64,000 nt of DNA from Orientallactaga sibirica (Eukaryota; Chordata; Mammalia; Rodentia; Dipodidae). The stretch is taken from the NCBI GenBank assembly GCA_036365145.1, contig JAEOAD010000015.1:36719501-36783500 (forward strand), written 5' to 3'. This document shows positions 34,597-45,959 of this stretch, in pieces (position 1 is the stretch's first letter; each line of letters starts with the position of its first letter). Below the pieces are notes generated by a model, which made no database searches, had not been told where the DNA came from, and was given only the letters and a program-made list of their open reading frames with translations. The position numbers and the translations under genes were made by a program.

Positions 34597-35537
34597 GGGG
34601 AAAGAGAGGAGGCTGGATGAACAGGGAATTGGTCTTACGAACCAGTCAGCTAAAGCACAGAAATAGAAAATCCTTAAAATACCCAGGCCTGATTCACATC
34701 CTAGGTAAAATCCTTTGAGACATCTCTCCTGGGACGTGAGACTACTTTCCTATTGTTATCTGAGTTTGGAAGCAGGGCAGAACTGTCTGATTTGGAAGAA
34801 GAGATGAAGGTGAAGATAACCAGGAGGCAAAAGGAAACCATACTTGGGCTGTAATCTTGAATATTGCCATCCTAGAGACAAAAAAATCATGGTGAAAGAT
34901 ACATAATGTACGTGCATAAACCTTAAACCTCACAGCTCCGCTTGACTGCAAAGTTCTAATTAGAAAGGATGGAAGGTCTCTTGATTGCTCTTGATGTGTG
35001 TGTAAAAGGCACAATGATTACATGGTTTGCTGTCTACACTTAGTGTTCTGACTTTTTCCAAGTTCCTCTTAATAAGGTAGACCCTTATTCTCCTATTTTG
35101 TAATCCCGTTAGGCTTCCAAATCTCCACACCTAAAATGTTACCATTCATTTCCCTCAACCCTCTTCCCAAGTCAGCAATTCAAAACTCTTTCATTCTTTT
35201 TTTGTGTGATATGTGTAAGATGACTGCAGGGAGGTGAGACAATAAAATAATAGATATAACTGCCTGATTTTCTTCTGAATTCAGGAGGCATATTTCAGTG
35301 CACCAAGCAAATTTTCCAAATCAGAACAAAGCATACTGATGTTATATTTTCCTCTACTCTTACTATCACTCACAAATATCCCTCTGATATGCATGTAAGA
35401 AAAATTCATTTAGCTAATCAATGTCTTGAAATTTTCGAGGACAGAACTAATTATGGCTGGGTTTAACTGTTTAAATCTAAGGCAACTTCCATTTCCATAC
35501 AAGGCTTGGAAAATAAAAGGTGAACACAGTGAAAGGT

Positions 35538-35697
35538 GTTTTTTTTTTTGTTTGTTTGTTTTTGAGGTAGGGTCTCACTCTAGCTCAGGCAGACCTGGAA
35601 TTCACTATGTATTCTCAGGGTGGCCTTGAACTCATGGCGATCCTCCTACCTCTGCCTCCTGAGTACCGGGATTAAAGGAGTGCACCACACCTGACTA
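35538..35697 (-). repeat. B1-type SINE, first of a tandem pair
   Basis: T-run/TTTG tail, 'GAGGTAGGGTCTCACTCTAGCTCAGGCAGACCTGGAATTC' to 'GGGATTAAAGGAGTGCACCACACCTGAC'. Confidence 0.95.
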
Positions 35698-35700
35698 GTA

Positions 35701-35704
<4 letters not shown>

Positions 35705-35738
<34 letters not shown>

Positions 35739-35873
35739 GAGGTGGGGTCTCACTCTGGTCCAGGCTGACCTGGAATTCACTATGTATTCTCAGGGTGGCC
35801 TCGAACTCACAGTGATCCTCCTACCTCTGCCTCCCAAGTGCTGGGATTAAAGGTGTGCACCACCACGATCGGC
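35705..35873 (-). repeat. B1-type SINE, second of a tandem pair
   Basis: A T30 run (about 35707-35736) then 'GCGAGGTGGGGTCTCACTCTGGTCCAGGCTGACCTGG' to 'GGATTAAAGGTGTGCACCACCACGATCGGC'. AAAGGT occurs left of the first copy, between the copies and right of the second, as expected for successive insertions at one target. Confidence 0.95.
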
Positions 35874-35907
35874 AAAGGTATTTTTAAGAAGAGAGCTTAA
35901 CACCACT

Positions 35908-36235
35908 CCAAAGCTGGGGAAATGGCTCAGTGGGTAAAATGCTTGCCACTCAAGTATGAGGACCTGAGCTCAGATCCTCCATACCCACATAAAAGCTGGG
36001 CACAATGGTTTTGCCTATAATCCCAGCACTGAGGAGGCAGAGACAGAAGGATTGCCTAGGGCTTGTTGACTAGCTAGTTTAGTTGAATCAGTGAGCTCTA
36101 AATTAAAAAAAAGATACTCTGCCTCAGAGAATAAGGTAGAGTGTGAAACAGGAAGACACCTGATGTCGAGTTCTGGCTTCCACATGCATATGTGCCCACA
36201 CACATATGAACATGCACATATACATGCAGAAAAAT
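35908..36235 (+). repeat. B4-like composite SINE
   Basis: 'GCTGGGGAAATGGCTCAGTGGGTAAAATGCTTGCC', 'GAGCTCAGATCCTCCATACCCACATAAAAGCTGGGCACAATGG', 'TCCCAGCACTGAGGAGGCAGAGACAGAAGG', 'GAAGACACCTGATGTCGAGTTCTGGCTTCCACATGCATATG' in sense order, ending in a CA-rich tail. Confidence 0.88.
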
Positions 36236-36284
36236 CAAACCAAACTCAAAGTTTTCATATAGGTAAGCAGTGGCCTATTTAATT

Positions 36285-36480
36285 CAAAATTTTATTTTAT
36301 TTTATTTTTGTTTATTTATTTGAAAAAATAGCGAGGGAAGGAGGGACATGGGCACACTAGGGTTGCAAATGAACTCCATGCATCATTTTGTACGTATGGC
36401 TTTATGTGGTTACTGGGGAATTGAACCCAGGCCCAAAGGCTTTGTAAGCAAGTGTCTCTATATGCGCCATTTCCTTGGCC
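36285..36480 (-). repeat. DIP-like SINE, antisense
   Basis: TTTTA-repeat tail, short purine tract, 'TGCAAATGAACTCCATGCATCATTTTGTACGTATGGCTTTATGTGG', 'GCCATTTCCTTGGCCC'. More diverged than its neighbour. Confidence 0.82.
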
Positions 36481-36484
36481 CACA

Positions 36485-36712
36485 ATTTTTAATTTTTATT
36501 TATTTTTTAATGAGAGAAAGATAATTAGTGTGCCAGGGCCTCTAGCCACAGCAATAAAACTCCAGATGCATGCACCACCATGTGCACATGTGTGACCTTG
36601 CATGCTTGTGTCACCTTGTGTGCCTGGCTTATGTGGAACCTGGAGAGTAGAAAATGTGTCCTTAGGCTTCACAAACAAGCACCTTAAGTGCTAAGTCATC
36701 TCTCCAGACTTA
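36485..36712 (-). repeat. DIP-like SINE, antisense, with internal duplication
   Basis: 'GGGCCTCTAGCCACAGCAATAAAACTCCAGATGCATGCACCACCATGTGCACATGTGTGACCTTGCATGC' then a repeated 'CACCTTGTGTGCCTGGCTTATGTGG', ending 'TAAGTCATCTCTCCAGAC'. The 'caccTTGTGTG' segment is partly duplicated relative to other copies. Confidence 0.85.
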
Positions 36713-36884
36713 TTATTTTATATGTATATATGGTATGTTCTTTACCAAAAGAAAATATTTGAGCTCTAGTTCTTTTCTGTATTGAAAGTTATCATTCCCT
36801 ACCAATCTGAATTGGTTTATAAAGGAGAGAAATCAGTTTAATATTTTAGAAGAAACCACAAGACATAAAGTATATTTTGGATAA

Positions 36885-37041
36885 CTCTTGCTTAGTGTGA
36901 TAGAGCTGAGTTCAAGTCTCAGCTCCCATATTTGAAAGCTATATCACAGTATGCAAGTTACTCAATTACTCCTAAATTTAGATTTCATCATCTGTAAAGT
37001 GGGTTGAGATTACATGAGATTACATCTTCATATTTCAATGC
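36885..37041 (+). repeat. MIR fragment
   Basis: 'GATAGAGCTGAGTTCAAGTCTCAGCTCCCATATTTGAAAGCTATATCACAGTATGCAAGTTACTCAATTACTCC' and 'TTCATCATCTGTAAAGTGGG' match MIR. Confidence 0.82.
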
Positions 37042-37400
37042 CTGGCAGCACCAGGATGAAGGAGATAGATGCTAAGGATACTCAACACATACCAAAGTAG
37101 AAATTCAGAGGCTCCTAAGAGCTCATCATTGAAGTAGACTTAAAACACAGCCACCAAGTCTCAGGGGATTTTGCAGAAGAAGGGGCAGAAAGATGGTAAG
37201 AGTCGCAGGTTGGGATGTCATGCCCAGAGGCATTCCCTCCCTTCAATAATTGACTGCTACTTCCACAATCCCGTGGGGAATACCAGCAACCCCACTGAGG
37301 AGTGCCCCCTGTGGAATGGGGGCAAGGAGGATGGAAGGGATGGTACCAACACATGATGTATCCATATAAAATATGTTCTTAATAAAAATAAAGAAAGCAA
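37042..37400 (+). mobile_element. L1 3'-end fragment
   Basis: Parallel to 31207-31572: 'GATGCTAAGGATACTCAACACATACC', 'GAGCTCATCATTGAAGTAGACTTAAAA', 'CTCAGGGGATTTTGCAGAAGAAGGGGCAG', 'CATGCCCAGAGGCATTCCCTCC', 'AACCCCACTGAGGAGTGCCCCCTG', 'GTACCAACACATGATGTATCCATA', ending in AATAAAAATAAAG. The 5' part is truncated further than in the 30992 copy. Confidence 0.85.
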
Positions 37401-38550
37401 AAAAATAATAAAATAAACCCTCAGTGCTTGTTACATCAAAATGTTTATTAAACATTAACTACTAAGAATCACCAGGAAATTCCAGCTTCCTATTTATATG
37501 AGCTACTATATTTAAAGAATGTGGTGCCATATCTAGAACACATATTAAAGTGCACAAAACACACAAAAGCCACTACTATTGTTCTCATTTATCTTTCCTG
37601 GGTATTATAAGAAATTTTTCAAATGAATTTATTTTATGTCTCACTTCACATTTCAGGAGTCAATTGAAAGTGTTTTCATATTTAAGGACTTTTCTTAGAG
37701 CCTTTTATTGTTTTGATAGGTTCCTCAGAAGTATAAGTAAATTCCCATAGCATTCTTATAAATCCAGTTCCTTAGGAACAAAAGAGGAAACATAAAATAA
37801 CCCTTCCTCACTCTCCTCTTCTTTTTCCATCCAACACACTATACTCTGCAGGCTCCTGGCCTGGAAGCTCTAACAGAGACACTCACCACTGCTGTGCTAT
37901 GCCCTAGCATCACCTACTGAGAGAGACCCACAGGATCATTAGCACGTTCACAAATCCAAGAAAGAATTCAGTTTTGATGTCATTGTGTCAAAACTGAGCT
38001 GGTTTCTTTTCTAATTAGAAATTTAAAGCCAGATACAAAGGGACTCGAAAAGTATTCACCCCAATGTCCAGAGTAATTGAAGAGGTGTTTTTTTTTTTTT
38101 ATCCTTATTCTGCTTTTGCAACTAATGATAATAATTAAGTCAAGAATGTATTATGAAGGAAAAACATGAAGAGATGGGTTGAATCTCGTATGTAGGAAAT
38201 GTCTTTGCCTATCAGGGTGTGGCTGTAACCAGCACACTTTTTTGGCAAACTCAAGTTTACCCGGCAATGCTGCTTCACTTGGATCCACAGCTTTCTGAGG
38301 CACCACCGGCTTCCACTCTACCATCCGTTATCCAAAGCAGAGGGACAAAAATTGCTTTGCTCTTCAGCTGAAATGTTTACTCTATTCCTTTCATTTTCTT
38401 CCCCCCCATCTAAATTATAATTCTAGCTTGATAATCTTCTACGTTATCTACAGCTAACATGCACACTATCTTGCCCAACCATTCCAGGGTCTATCCATAT
38501 ACCCACTCTTGGTATATTCACTTTTGTAGTAAATAATGTTCAGTTTTGAC
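37400..38550. other. intronic sequence, nothing firmly recognised
   Basis: Repeat-poor. Around 37975-38060 a complex stretch contains CTAATTAGAAA (homeodomain-type palindrome TAATTA). No exon is visible. Confidence 0.45.
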
Positions 38551-38553
38551 TAC

Positions 38554-38577
38554 TCAAAAAAAAAAAAAAAAAAAAAA
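38554..38577. repeat. poly(A) run
   Basis: About 22 A residues with no recognisable SINE body attached on either side. Confidence 0.9.
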
Positions 38578-38773
38578 CTTCAGAGCTCTCACTTGCATGA
38601 AAAGGATTTTAAAAAATAATCCATTCTTCAAAACTATATTGCCTGGATGTATAGAAAGGACATCAAGTAAAGCTGTAGATTTTTTTCCTTGATTACCATG
38701 ATGCAAAATGTGACTAAGTAGATCAGAACTATTATTGTCTTCCACTGATTTCTTCCTTTCTAGGAATTTTTTC

Positions 38774-38852
38774 CCCAGTACTGGGGGTTGAAACCAAGGG
38801 CCTTGCATATGGTAGGCAGCTGTACAACCACTGAGCTATATCCCATCCCCCT
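38774..38852 (-). repeat. ID element (BC1-type tRNA-derived SINE), antisense
   Basis: 'CCAGTACTGGGGGTTGAAACCAAGGGCCTTGCATATGGTAGGCAGCTGTACAACCACTGAGCTATATCCC' is the reverse of the ID consensus with both polymerase III boxes recognisable. Confidence 0.9.
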
Positions 38853-39738
38853 CTATGGGGATTTTCCTTTGCTATGTTTCCCCCTGCTTTATTCCTTTAG
38901 GGGTAGGGTAGTAACAAGAAAGACATTATAATAATAAAATTTAGCATTGCAGCTTGGCTGGCTTTGAGACATACCTGAGTCACCTAATCCTGTCCTGGCC
39001 AAGCCGTATGTTTCTTCCCCTAAAATACCAATCATACAGAAATTGGGATTTAGTGAGGCAATCTTAATGTTTACAAAACAAAATCAAAATGGCAACAAAA
39101 TAGAATTTAAAAAATAGGAACCTAAATTAATTCTAAGATGTTTATGAGAAATATATAATTTTTACCAGGGCCTTGGTGTTCTCTGCTTGAGTTTCTGGGC
39201 TGCATGAATCTTGTGGGTCCCTTCCTCTCCAGCAGAAGGGGCTTCAGGTGGATGAAAGAAAAACCAGAGGACTTGGCTTCCTAAGCCAAACTGTGCCCAT
39301 GGCTATACAGAAGTAAATCCAGATATGTTTTCTCTCCTGGGAAGCCTGATAAGTATCCGTTCCCAATTGCAACATGAAAAGTGAATGTCTCGGAGAAGAC
39401 ATTCCTTAATAGGTAACAGAGATGTCCAAAAGCACTGCAAGGGAATCTTAAATCTGACACTCAGTAAATTTGCCTGTACCTTGAAGAAAGACACTGGTTG
39501 AGTTATATCCCCAGTGGACGAAAAATATTGTTATCTTTGCATCTTGTTTAAGGCCATGTGCATTCGATAGGCTCTCCAGAGAGCAGCTACCAATCTCTTC
39601 TCAGAGGAACACAGTGCTGCTTTGGGTTATGGGGAGGGGATTAAAGAGGTGTCCTCCTTATACATGCTCTTAAATAAAATCATGCTTTTGGAATCCAGGG
39701 GAGAATTCCTTGAGCTTAAAGAACTGTGTTGTCTGCGG

Positions 39739-39850
39739 AAGTCACTTAGCCTCGCCAAGCTTCCAATTCCTCAGCTAAGAAAATGGAGGCTGTTCTCTGT
39801 GGTTAAAGGTATGTACTGTGCTTAGCATAAAGTACTTGCTAAAGGGTGTT
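39739..39850 (+). repeat. MIR fragment
   Basis: 'GAAGTCACTTAGCCTCGCCAAGCTTCCAATTCCTCAGCTAAGAAAATGGAGGC' then 'ACTGTGCTTAGCATAAAGTACTTGCTAAA' follows MIR order. Confidence 0.75.
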
Positions 39851-41240
39851 CTCAGTACCATATCACTTAATCCATGCCCAAATTTCATCTATGGGTCTCG
39901 AATGGAGACTTCATCAAACAACCCACAACCAGGGGTGAGTCCAGCCTGCTGCTAATGTCATCAACAAAGTTACTTCCTCTCAAGGGATCTGAACTTTTCA
40001 GAAGCCAAACCTTCCCAAGGAACCCATTATATTCTCTTAGGGAGTGGCTTAGGGCTGGAAAATCTTAATCTTGAATTCTTATCTCTTTGTCACCTCCCAC
40101 CCCCACTGGATATTTAGAACTCCTTGTAAACTTCACAGGATCCAGATGCATTGAGATCTGTAGGAGGTGTTGGAAGAAAAGGGGGGCCTGGGATTTTAGA
40201 AATCAGGGCAACAAAAATACCTATGATGTCATTTACCCTGACTTCTGAACCAGCTGCAGCCTTTCTATTTGCCTGGTGTGATAACCTCACTTCTTCTAGC
40301 CTGTGTTATGGCTTAACCCCCCAAATGTGCCTCAGAGGGTCTTTTGCTAGAATCTTTCCCTACCTCCCCATAGCCCTATCTCTCCCTCCTTCTCTGACTT
40401 TTAGTGTAGCCAATTAAACCTAAACACCGGGTGGATGGAGGAAATATGCTGCAACTATGGAATGGTACAGCAGGGACCAGTTCCACTGTTAATTTAAAAT
40501 GTTAGAATTAATTAGGTAGTGTAAATGAAGAATTTAATAAGCACTCTTTACAACCACAAGTTCTACTTTTATTAAACACTGCTACCAAATGAGGGCAAAC
40601 ACCTCTGGTCTCTATATTTCTCTGTCTCATTTCTAAAAGTTTCACTACAAATAATTTTTTTGCCAGAATTAAAAATTGCATAATTATAAATGTATGCCTC
40701 GATTATATTTCTGCTCAGGTGTTTCATGTCTCTGCTTGTGCTGGAGAGGGTGCTAAGCACACCAAAGTTGACAATTTTGGTTTTATGTACCAAATTAAAG
40801 GCTGTCTTGGAAGCTGTCACTCCTATTCAAATCCACTCAGTGAACTACCAAATTAGCATTCTTTCAGTAAAGGAATCTGCTTGTTTAAACATGTGTCTTT
40901 AGAAAACAAGGAACAACACCATGAATCAGTTCTTTCAAAAATATCACCCCTCTTTAAGGGAATGCTTCTGAAAAGGTGATTAATAATACCCACTCACTAA
41001 TATAGCTGGCAGAATCCCTATTTAGAATGTAAGGCTAAACCAAAAATACATTTTCTATATAAAGTGGGAGGAAAAATCACATGGTCAACTGGTTTTAATT
41101 TGGTTTGAATTGTCATCCCATTATGTAAAAATTATTCAAGGAATGTAAACATCATCTTTATGAAAGTATAGGCAATATTGTTATAGGATAGAAGATCCAG
41201 TGCTCTGGGATAAAATCTTTAAAGCCTGACCCAGTTTGAA
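39850..41240. other. intronic sequence, nothing firmly recognised
   Basis: No exon or named repeat is visible. It ends at an (AT)n tract (41241-41260). Confidence 0.45.
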
Positions 41241-41260
41241 TATATATATATATATATATG
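41241..41260. repeat. (TA)n microsatellite
   Basis: Ten TA units, then ATGTATGTATA. Confidence 0.95.
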
Positions 41261-41324
41261 TATGTATAAAATTTTGGTCTAGCCACTCTCCTTGAAGCCT
41301 GTTACCTATATATACCAAAACAAT

Positions 41325-41445
41325 AGCTTCCACTTATTGAAAGACTCTTATGCATTATAATTGTTGTAGGTAACTTAGTGAGCTCTCATTTCATCTTTCA
41401 AATACAACCTTTAAGATCAGTATTATTTCCTAATTTTTCAGATTG
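41325..41445 (-). repeat. MIR-like fragment
   Basis: 'AGCTTCCACTTATTGAAAGACTCTTATGCATTATAATTG...CTCATTTCATCTTTCAAATACAACC...TATTATTTCCTAATTTTTCAGATTGG' in antisense order. Confidence 0.6.
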
Positions 41446-41894
41446 GATTTTATTTATATGCACATGCATATATTGTGGCATCTGATTTAAGATCAAGATG
41501 AAGATGTATTTCCTTAATTAAATAATCAAACTTCTTTTTTAATTGTACAAACCAATTGTTTGTCAATTACCCTGTCCAGGGAAAGTGAAACAAGTCAACA
41601 ACGTAACTGACACATACTCACAGTTGATGGAATGGAGTATCAGAGGGCAGCGGCTTCACTGCACTAATTATGTATCCCATTACTTTTGTAAGAAAATATT
41701 CTCACTTCCCATAATACTATAGAGAAAGCCCCCTCCCCTAGAGGCATAGTATCATTGCAAATGATAAGTCTTCAATCAACAATGGTTAATTATGAAAAAA
41801 ATTAGAACATCAAAATCTCGAGTATTGAAGTTGTATGTAGGTATTGTTTCATTTTCATGTATAAAGCCCCTGACTTATCAAAAACTATCTTCAA

Positions 41895-42064
41895 CTGGGC
41901 ATGGTGCCACATGCCTTTAATCCCAGCACTCAGGAGGCAGAGGTAGGAGGATCGCCATGAGTTTAAGGCCACCCTGAGACTACATAGTGAATTCCAGGTC
42001 AGCCTGGACTAGAGAGAAACCCTACCTGGAAAAACCACACAACAACAACAACAACAACAACAAC
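41895..42064 (+). repeat. B1-type SINE with 15-bp target duplication
   Basis: 'CTGGGCATGGTGCCACATGCCTTTAATCCCAGCACTCAGGAGG' through 'GAGAAACCCTACCTGGAAAAACC' and a CAA tail. AAAAACTATCTTCAA at 41880-41894 is repeated exactly at 42065-42079. Confidence 0.97.
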
Positions 42065-42386
42065 AAAAACTATCTTCAAAATAAACAAAAACATTAAGTA
42101 AAATACCTCAAATACAGATTTCCATTAAACCTCTCTCTTCTACTGGGAGAATCTTTAGAACCTTTTATCTTCATGGTCTGGTCTTCCTAGGGACAATGGG
42201 CAATTATGCTACCTTTCTACAAGTTGACTTGTGCCCATTCACAAACTTTTTCTCAACCCATGGGAGAAAATTGAGCCCACACAAACCAAATGTTTGAGAA
42301 GAAAAGAAATGAATGAATAAGCTCACATGAAGTATAGGGAAGGGAAAGCAAAGGGTAGAACTAGGACCTAAGGAGTACGGGTGTGT

Positions 42387-42610
42387 GGGCTGGTGGTATA
42401 GCTTAGGTGGTAGGGTGCTTGACTAACATACATGAGACACTGGGTTTGATCCTCAGCACAGCATAAACCAGATGTAGTGGTGCACACCTATAATCCCAAC
42501 TTTTGGGAGATAGAGCCAGAAGATAGGATTCAAAGTCACCCTCAGTTACACAGTGAGTTGGAGGCCAGCTTGGGTGGGATACATGAGACACTGTCTAAAA
42601 ACAAAACACC
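42387..42610 (+). repeat. ID-B1 composite SINE
   Basis: ID-like head 'GGGCTGGTGGTATAGCTTAGGTGGTAGGGTGCTTGACTAACATACATGAGACACTGGGTTTGATCCTCAGCAC' fused to a B1-like second half 'GTAGTGGTGCACACCTATAATCCCAACTTTTGGGAGATAGAG'. Ends in A-rich sequence about 280 bp downstream of exon 2 in gene direction. Confidence 0.88.
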
Positions 42611-42821
42611 TCCCTCAGAAAAAAACGAAATGAATGAGGAAGGTGGATGATTAAGAACAAATAAAGATAAGACCAAAAGTGAAGAGGAAAAATCTTCATC
42701 TGCTTCCCAGATCTACTGATCTGCAATATGGTTTTATGTGACATACACATATGTATGTAGTATGAATTTATGAGGGTGTATAGGCCATCCTTGCATGCAG
42801 GATACTTGATGCAGACATTCA

Positions 42822-43133
<312 letters not shown>

Positions 43134-43162
43134 CTAAATTAAAAAAATAAAAAAATAAACTT
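43134..43162 (-). promoter_or_regulatory. ELAVL4: Exon 2 3' splice site with U-rich tract
   Basis: Upstream of the AG the transcript reads 'GTTTATTTTTTTATTTTTTT' then AATTTAG (+ strand A-runs at 43141-43147 and 43151-43155). It is almost all U with single A interruptions, so UUUAUUU/UUUUUAU-type sites resembling the AU/U-rich sites bound by ELAV/Hu proteins overlap the polypyrimidine tract. Binding by HuD itself is inference. Confidence 0.75.
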
Positions 43163-44344
43163 TTGAAATCTCAGAAAACACAATCAATGTTTGGTTTTAG
43201 ATTTTATTTTACTTTCTTGCAAAGAAAAAGAGTAAGATGAAGCAAGATGGAATAAAATAGACTGGGTTGTGAACACAGCAATTTAGAAGCATGTTTTTAA
43301 CCAAGATGTTAAACTCCCCTTGCTATTTTTAGGCCAGCCCATAGATTTTGAACACAGACTAGAATGCAGTGGAAACTCTCCCATTATTTTGTTAATGAAA
43401 AGCTAATTCCTGTTTTCATTACACAATCACTCTTGGAAATGTATACTTAAGCCACACCAAATTATAATTAAAATGTAAAGTAATAATCATGATTAAAATT
43501 ATAGTTCCATTAAAGCTGAAAAAGCTAAATCTAGAGGGCTATACTCACGAGATCAAATACAGTACCTGTTTATTAACTATCTCATAAAGTAAAATGACAT
43601 TAAATTAAGTGGGGCTGTTCCATATGGGAGCTGCAAAGACATCCTTTTTTTTTTTTCTTCAAATCTGGTCATTCTGCTACCTATTCTCCCAGGCCACTAA
43701 TATAACAAACAAACAAAAAGCACAAAGGAAAAGTTTGTCGAGGTCTTCCTCTTAGGTCTAACATAGCCTAAGGCCACCTTCTTGCACAGTACTCAAAAAG
43801 GACTACTTTTGGATTTAAATATTTAAATATTTAATTAAACAAAGATGTGTGAACTGTCCCAGGCAGTATGCAGGAAAATTCAAAAAAGTGAGTGAATTTC
43901 TCTCTATCCTTAAGAGCTTATAGTCTCAGGAGGACACAGAGAGGAGAAGGCTGGTGGTAGTATGATGGGCATGTGGTAATTGCTACATACAGGAAAAGGG
44001 GATTCAGGGAAAGTACTGAGAACGCAACGCCAGAGTGAGATCAGGCTCATAAAGGCAGGTCATGCAGATGCCCTGCATGGGCTGACGAAACTGGAAAATT
44101 AGAATTGCAAAGCCAGAAGGTAAGACTTAAGGGAATAAAATCTAGTTCATCCCCTCATATTTGAGATGATGGCAAGACAACTTGTGACTTTGTCATTGAA
44201 GGAAAGTGGGGCAGAGTCTGGGCCTACACCCAGCTTTCCTGGCCCTAAATGTAGACTGTCAGTATCACTTTTCTATTCTACCCTGCTTTTCATTCCTGAG
44301 TTGTCCATCATATGTCTTCCACTTCCTGTGAAATGACCAGCTCC
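43163..44344. other. intronic sequence upstream of exon 2, nothing firmly recognised
   Basis: AT-rich and repeat-poor, with a T-run at 43647-43657. Possibly conserved near the exon, but nothing specific can be named. Confidence 0.45.
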
Positions 44345-44490
44345 TGGGGAATGGAATCATGCTGTGCCACACACCAGCTCTGTGATGTCTGGGAAGGGCT
44401 TGGACTCAGTTTTCCTCACTGGACAAATGGACACAATGATACCTGTCTTGCAAAATAGAGAGAAAGAACATGTCTCCAGTGGATGAATGG
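44345..44490 (+). repeat. MIR fragment
   Basis: 'ATCATGCTGTGCCACACACCAGCTCTGTGATGTCTGGGAAGGGCTTGGACTCAGTTTTCCTCACTGGACAAATGG' is the MIR core. Confidence 0.82.
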
Positions 44491-44627
44491 TGGTAAAAAC
44501 ATAGCCACAATCACAGATACTTATGAAAGTCACTCTGCCAATCACTGGCTGTGGCTTTTCTTACTGACTCCTCACAAGAAGGCAAAGAAGCATGTTCTAA
44601 TATGTTCTATATGCTAGAACTTATGAA

Positions 44628-44771
44628 ATCTGCACACTCCTTTAATTCCAGCACTTGAGAGGCAGAAGTAGGAGGATTGCTATGAGTTCAAGGCCATCCT
44701 GGGACTACAGAGTGAGTTACAGGTTAGCCTGGGCTAGAGAGAGAGACCATACCTCAAACAACAACAACAAA
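44628..44771 (+). repeat. 5'-truncated B1-type SINE
   Basis: 'CACACTCCTTTAATTCCAGCACTTGAGAGGCAGAAGTAGGAGG' to 'GAGAGACCATACCTCAAACAACAAC'. Confidence 0.93.
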
Positions 44772-44884
44772 ATGATTTTAGGAAAACCAAGGCATAGCAG
44801 ATATCTGATAACTAGTTGTTCCCATATTATTATCATTTGGCTGCTGAGAGAGCATTTGGGGATGAACATTTTCATTGGATATAA

Positions 44885-45485
44885 CATTCATGTTGTAAAA
44901 TATATAAATTTTAAGTCTACAGCTCAAGAGATTGTTTAGGTAGTGCACACAGCTCACACCTGGATAACCACCTTCCAGATCACATCATGGAACATGAGTG
45001 GCACCACAGATATTGTCCTTCTGCCCGCTCCTCTCATGTAAATCACTCCAACCAGAGTCTCCACTAGTCTGACAATAGAATCACTTTATTTTTAAACTTT
45101 ATATGCAAATAATAATTAACTTATGCACTCTTTTGTGCCTTTCCAAACACCTGAAGTATCATCTATGTTGTTATATAAAGGAAAGTTTGCTCTTCTCCAC
45201 TGCTATAAAGAATTTCATTGTTAGAAATATCACATTGTATTTATCTGCTGATGAACACATGAGTTGTCTCTAGTTCTGAACTATGATAATGATTGCTGCT
45301 ATGACCACATATCTTCTGATGCATCCATGTACATTTCTGTGTGGTATATTCCTAGGATTCCAGTTTTTGGGTCATAGGTTTAGCCGATACTGCCAACAGT
45401 TTGTCCAAAGTGGTTATATCAACTTATACTCCCAAAAGCAGATAATTAATGTTTTGGTTTTTCCAGATTTTCCTCAATAGTTGGT
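44885..45485 (-). mobile_element. Ancient L1M 3'-end fragment, antisense
   Basis: Recognisable antisense L1M order: 'TTGTAAAATATATAAATTTTAAGTC', 'CCACCTTCCAGATCACATCATGGAAC', 'GCTCTTCTCCACTGCTATAAAGAATTTCATTG', 'TGATGAACACATGAGTTGTCTCTAGTTCTGAACTATGATAATGATTGCTGCTATGACC', 'GTATATTCCTAGGATTCCAGTTTTTGGGTCATAGG', 'CTGCCAACAGTTTGTCCAAAGTGGTTATATCAACTTATACTCCC'. Old, with no open frame. Confidence 0.85.
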
Positions 45486-45584
45486 AAGAGGTTTTATTTA
45501 GTTATTTATTTTCACTTTTTGCTTATTTTCTTGTCTGAAGTAGAGTATAGTCAAAAACAAAATGCAGAGTTTTTTTTTCCCCTT

Positions 45585-45755
45585 TTTCATTTTGAGACAG
45601 TCTCCCTATAAGCATTTCTGCTGTGAGCATTATGCACATGTCTTTTGGTACATATATACACATGTATGTAGTCCAGGCTGACCCTGCACTCAGCACCTTT
45701 CTGCCTTAGCCTCCAAAGTCTGGCATTACAGGTGTGAGCCACCATGCCTAGCTAT
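45585..45755 (-). repeat. Old B1-like SINE, antisense, with internal insert
   Basis: 'TTTTTCATTTTGAGACAGTCTCCCTATA' and 'GTAGTCCAGGCTGACCCTGCACTCAGCACCTTTCTGCCTTAGCCTCCAAAGTCTGGCATTACAGGTGTGAGCCACCATGCC' are B1 parts separated by about 65 bp of unrelated sequence containing CACATGT/ACATAT motifs. Confidence 0.8.
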
Positions 45756-45959
45756 GAACATGCTTGACTCAAGGTAATGTCTATCTTAAAATTCTAGTTC
45801 TATTACATTTTGGCCATGTGATATGAGGTAGGTTACTTTAATACTCTAAGACTTATGTACTCTTTGTTGATCGAGAATAAAATGTGATCCTATCTTCAGA
45901 ACGAGAGCTCACCTGTATGAAATGACTAGAATGTAACATGCTTAGAGGCATTATAAACT

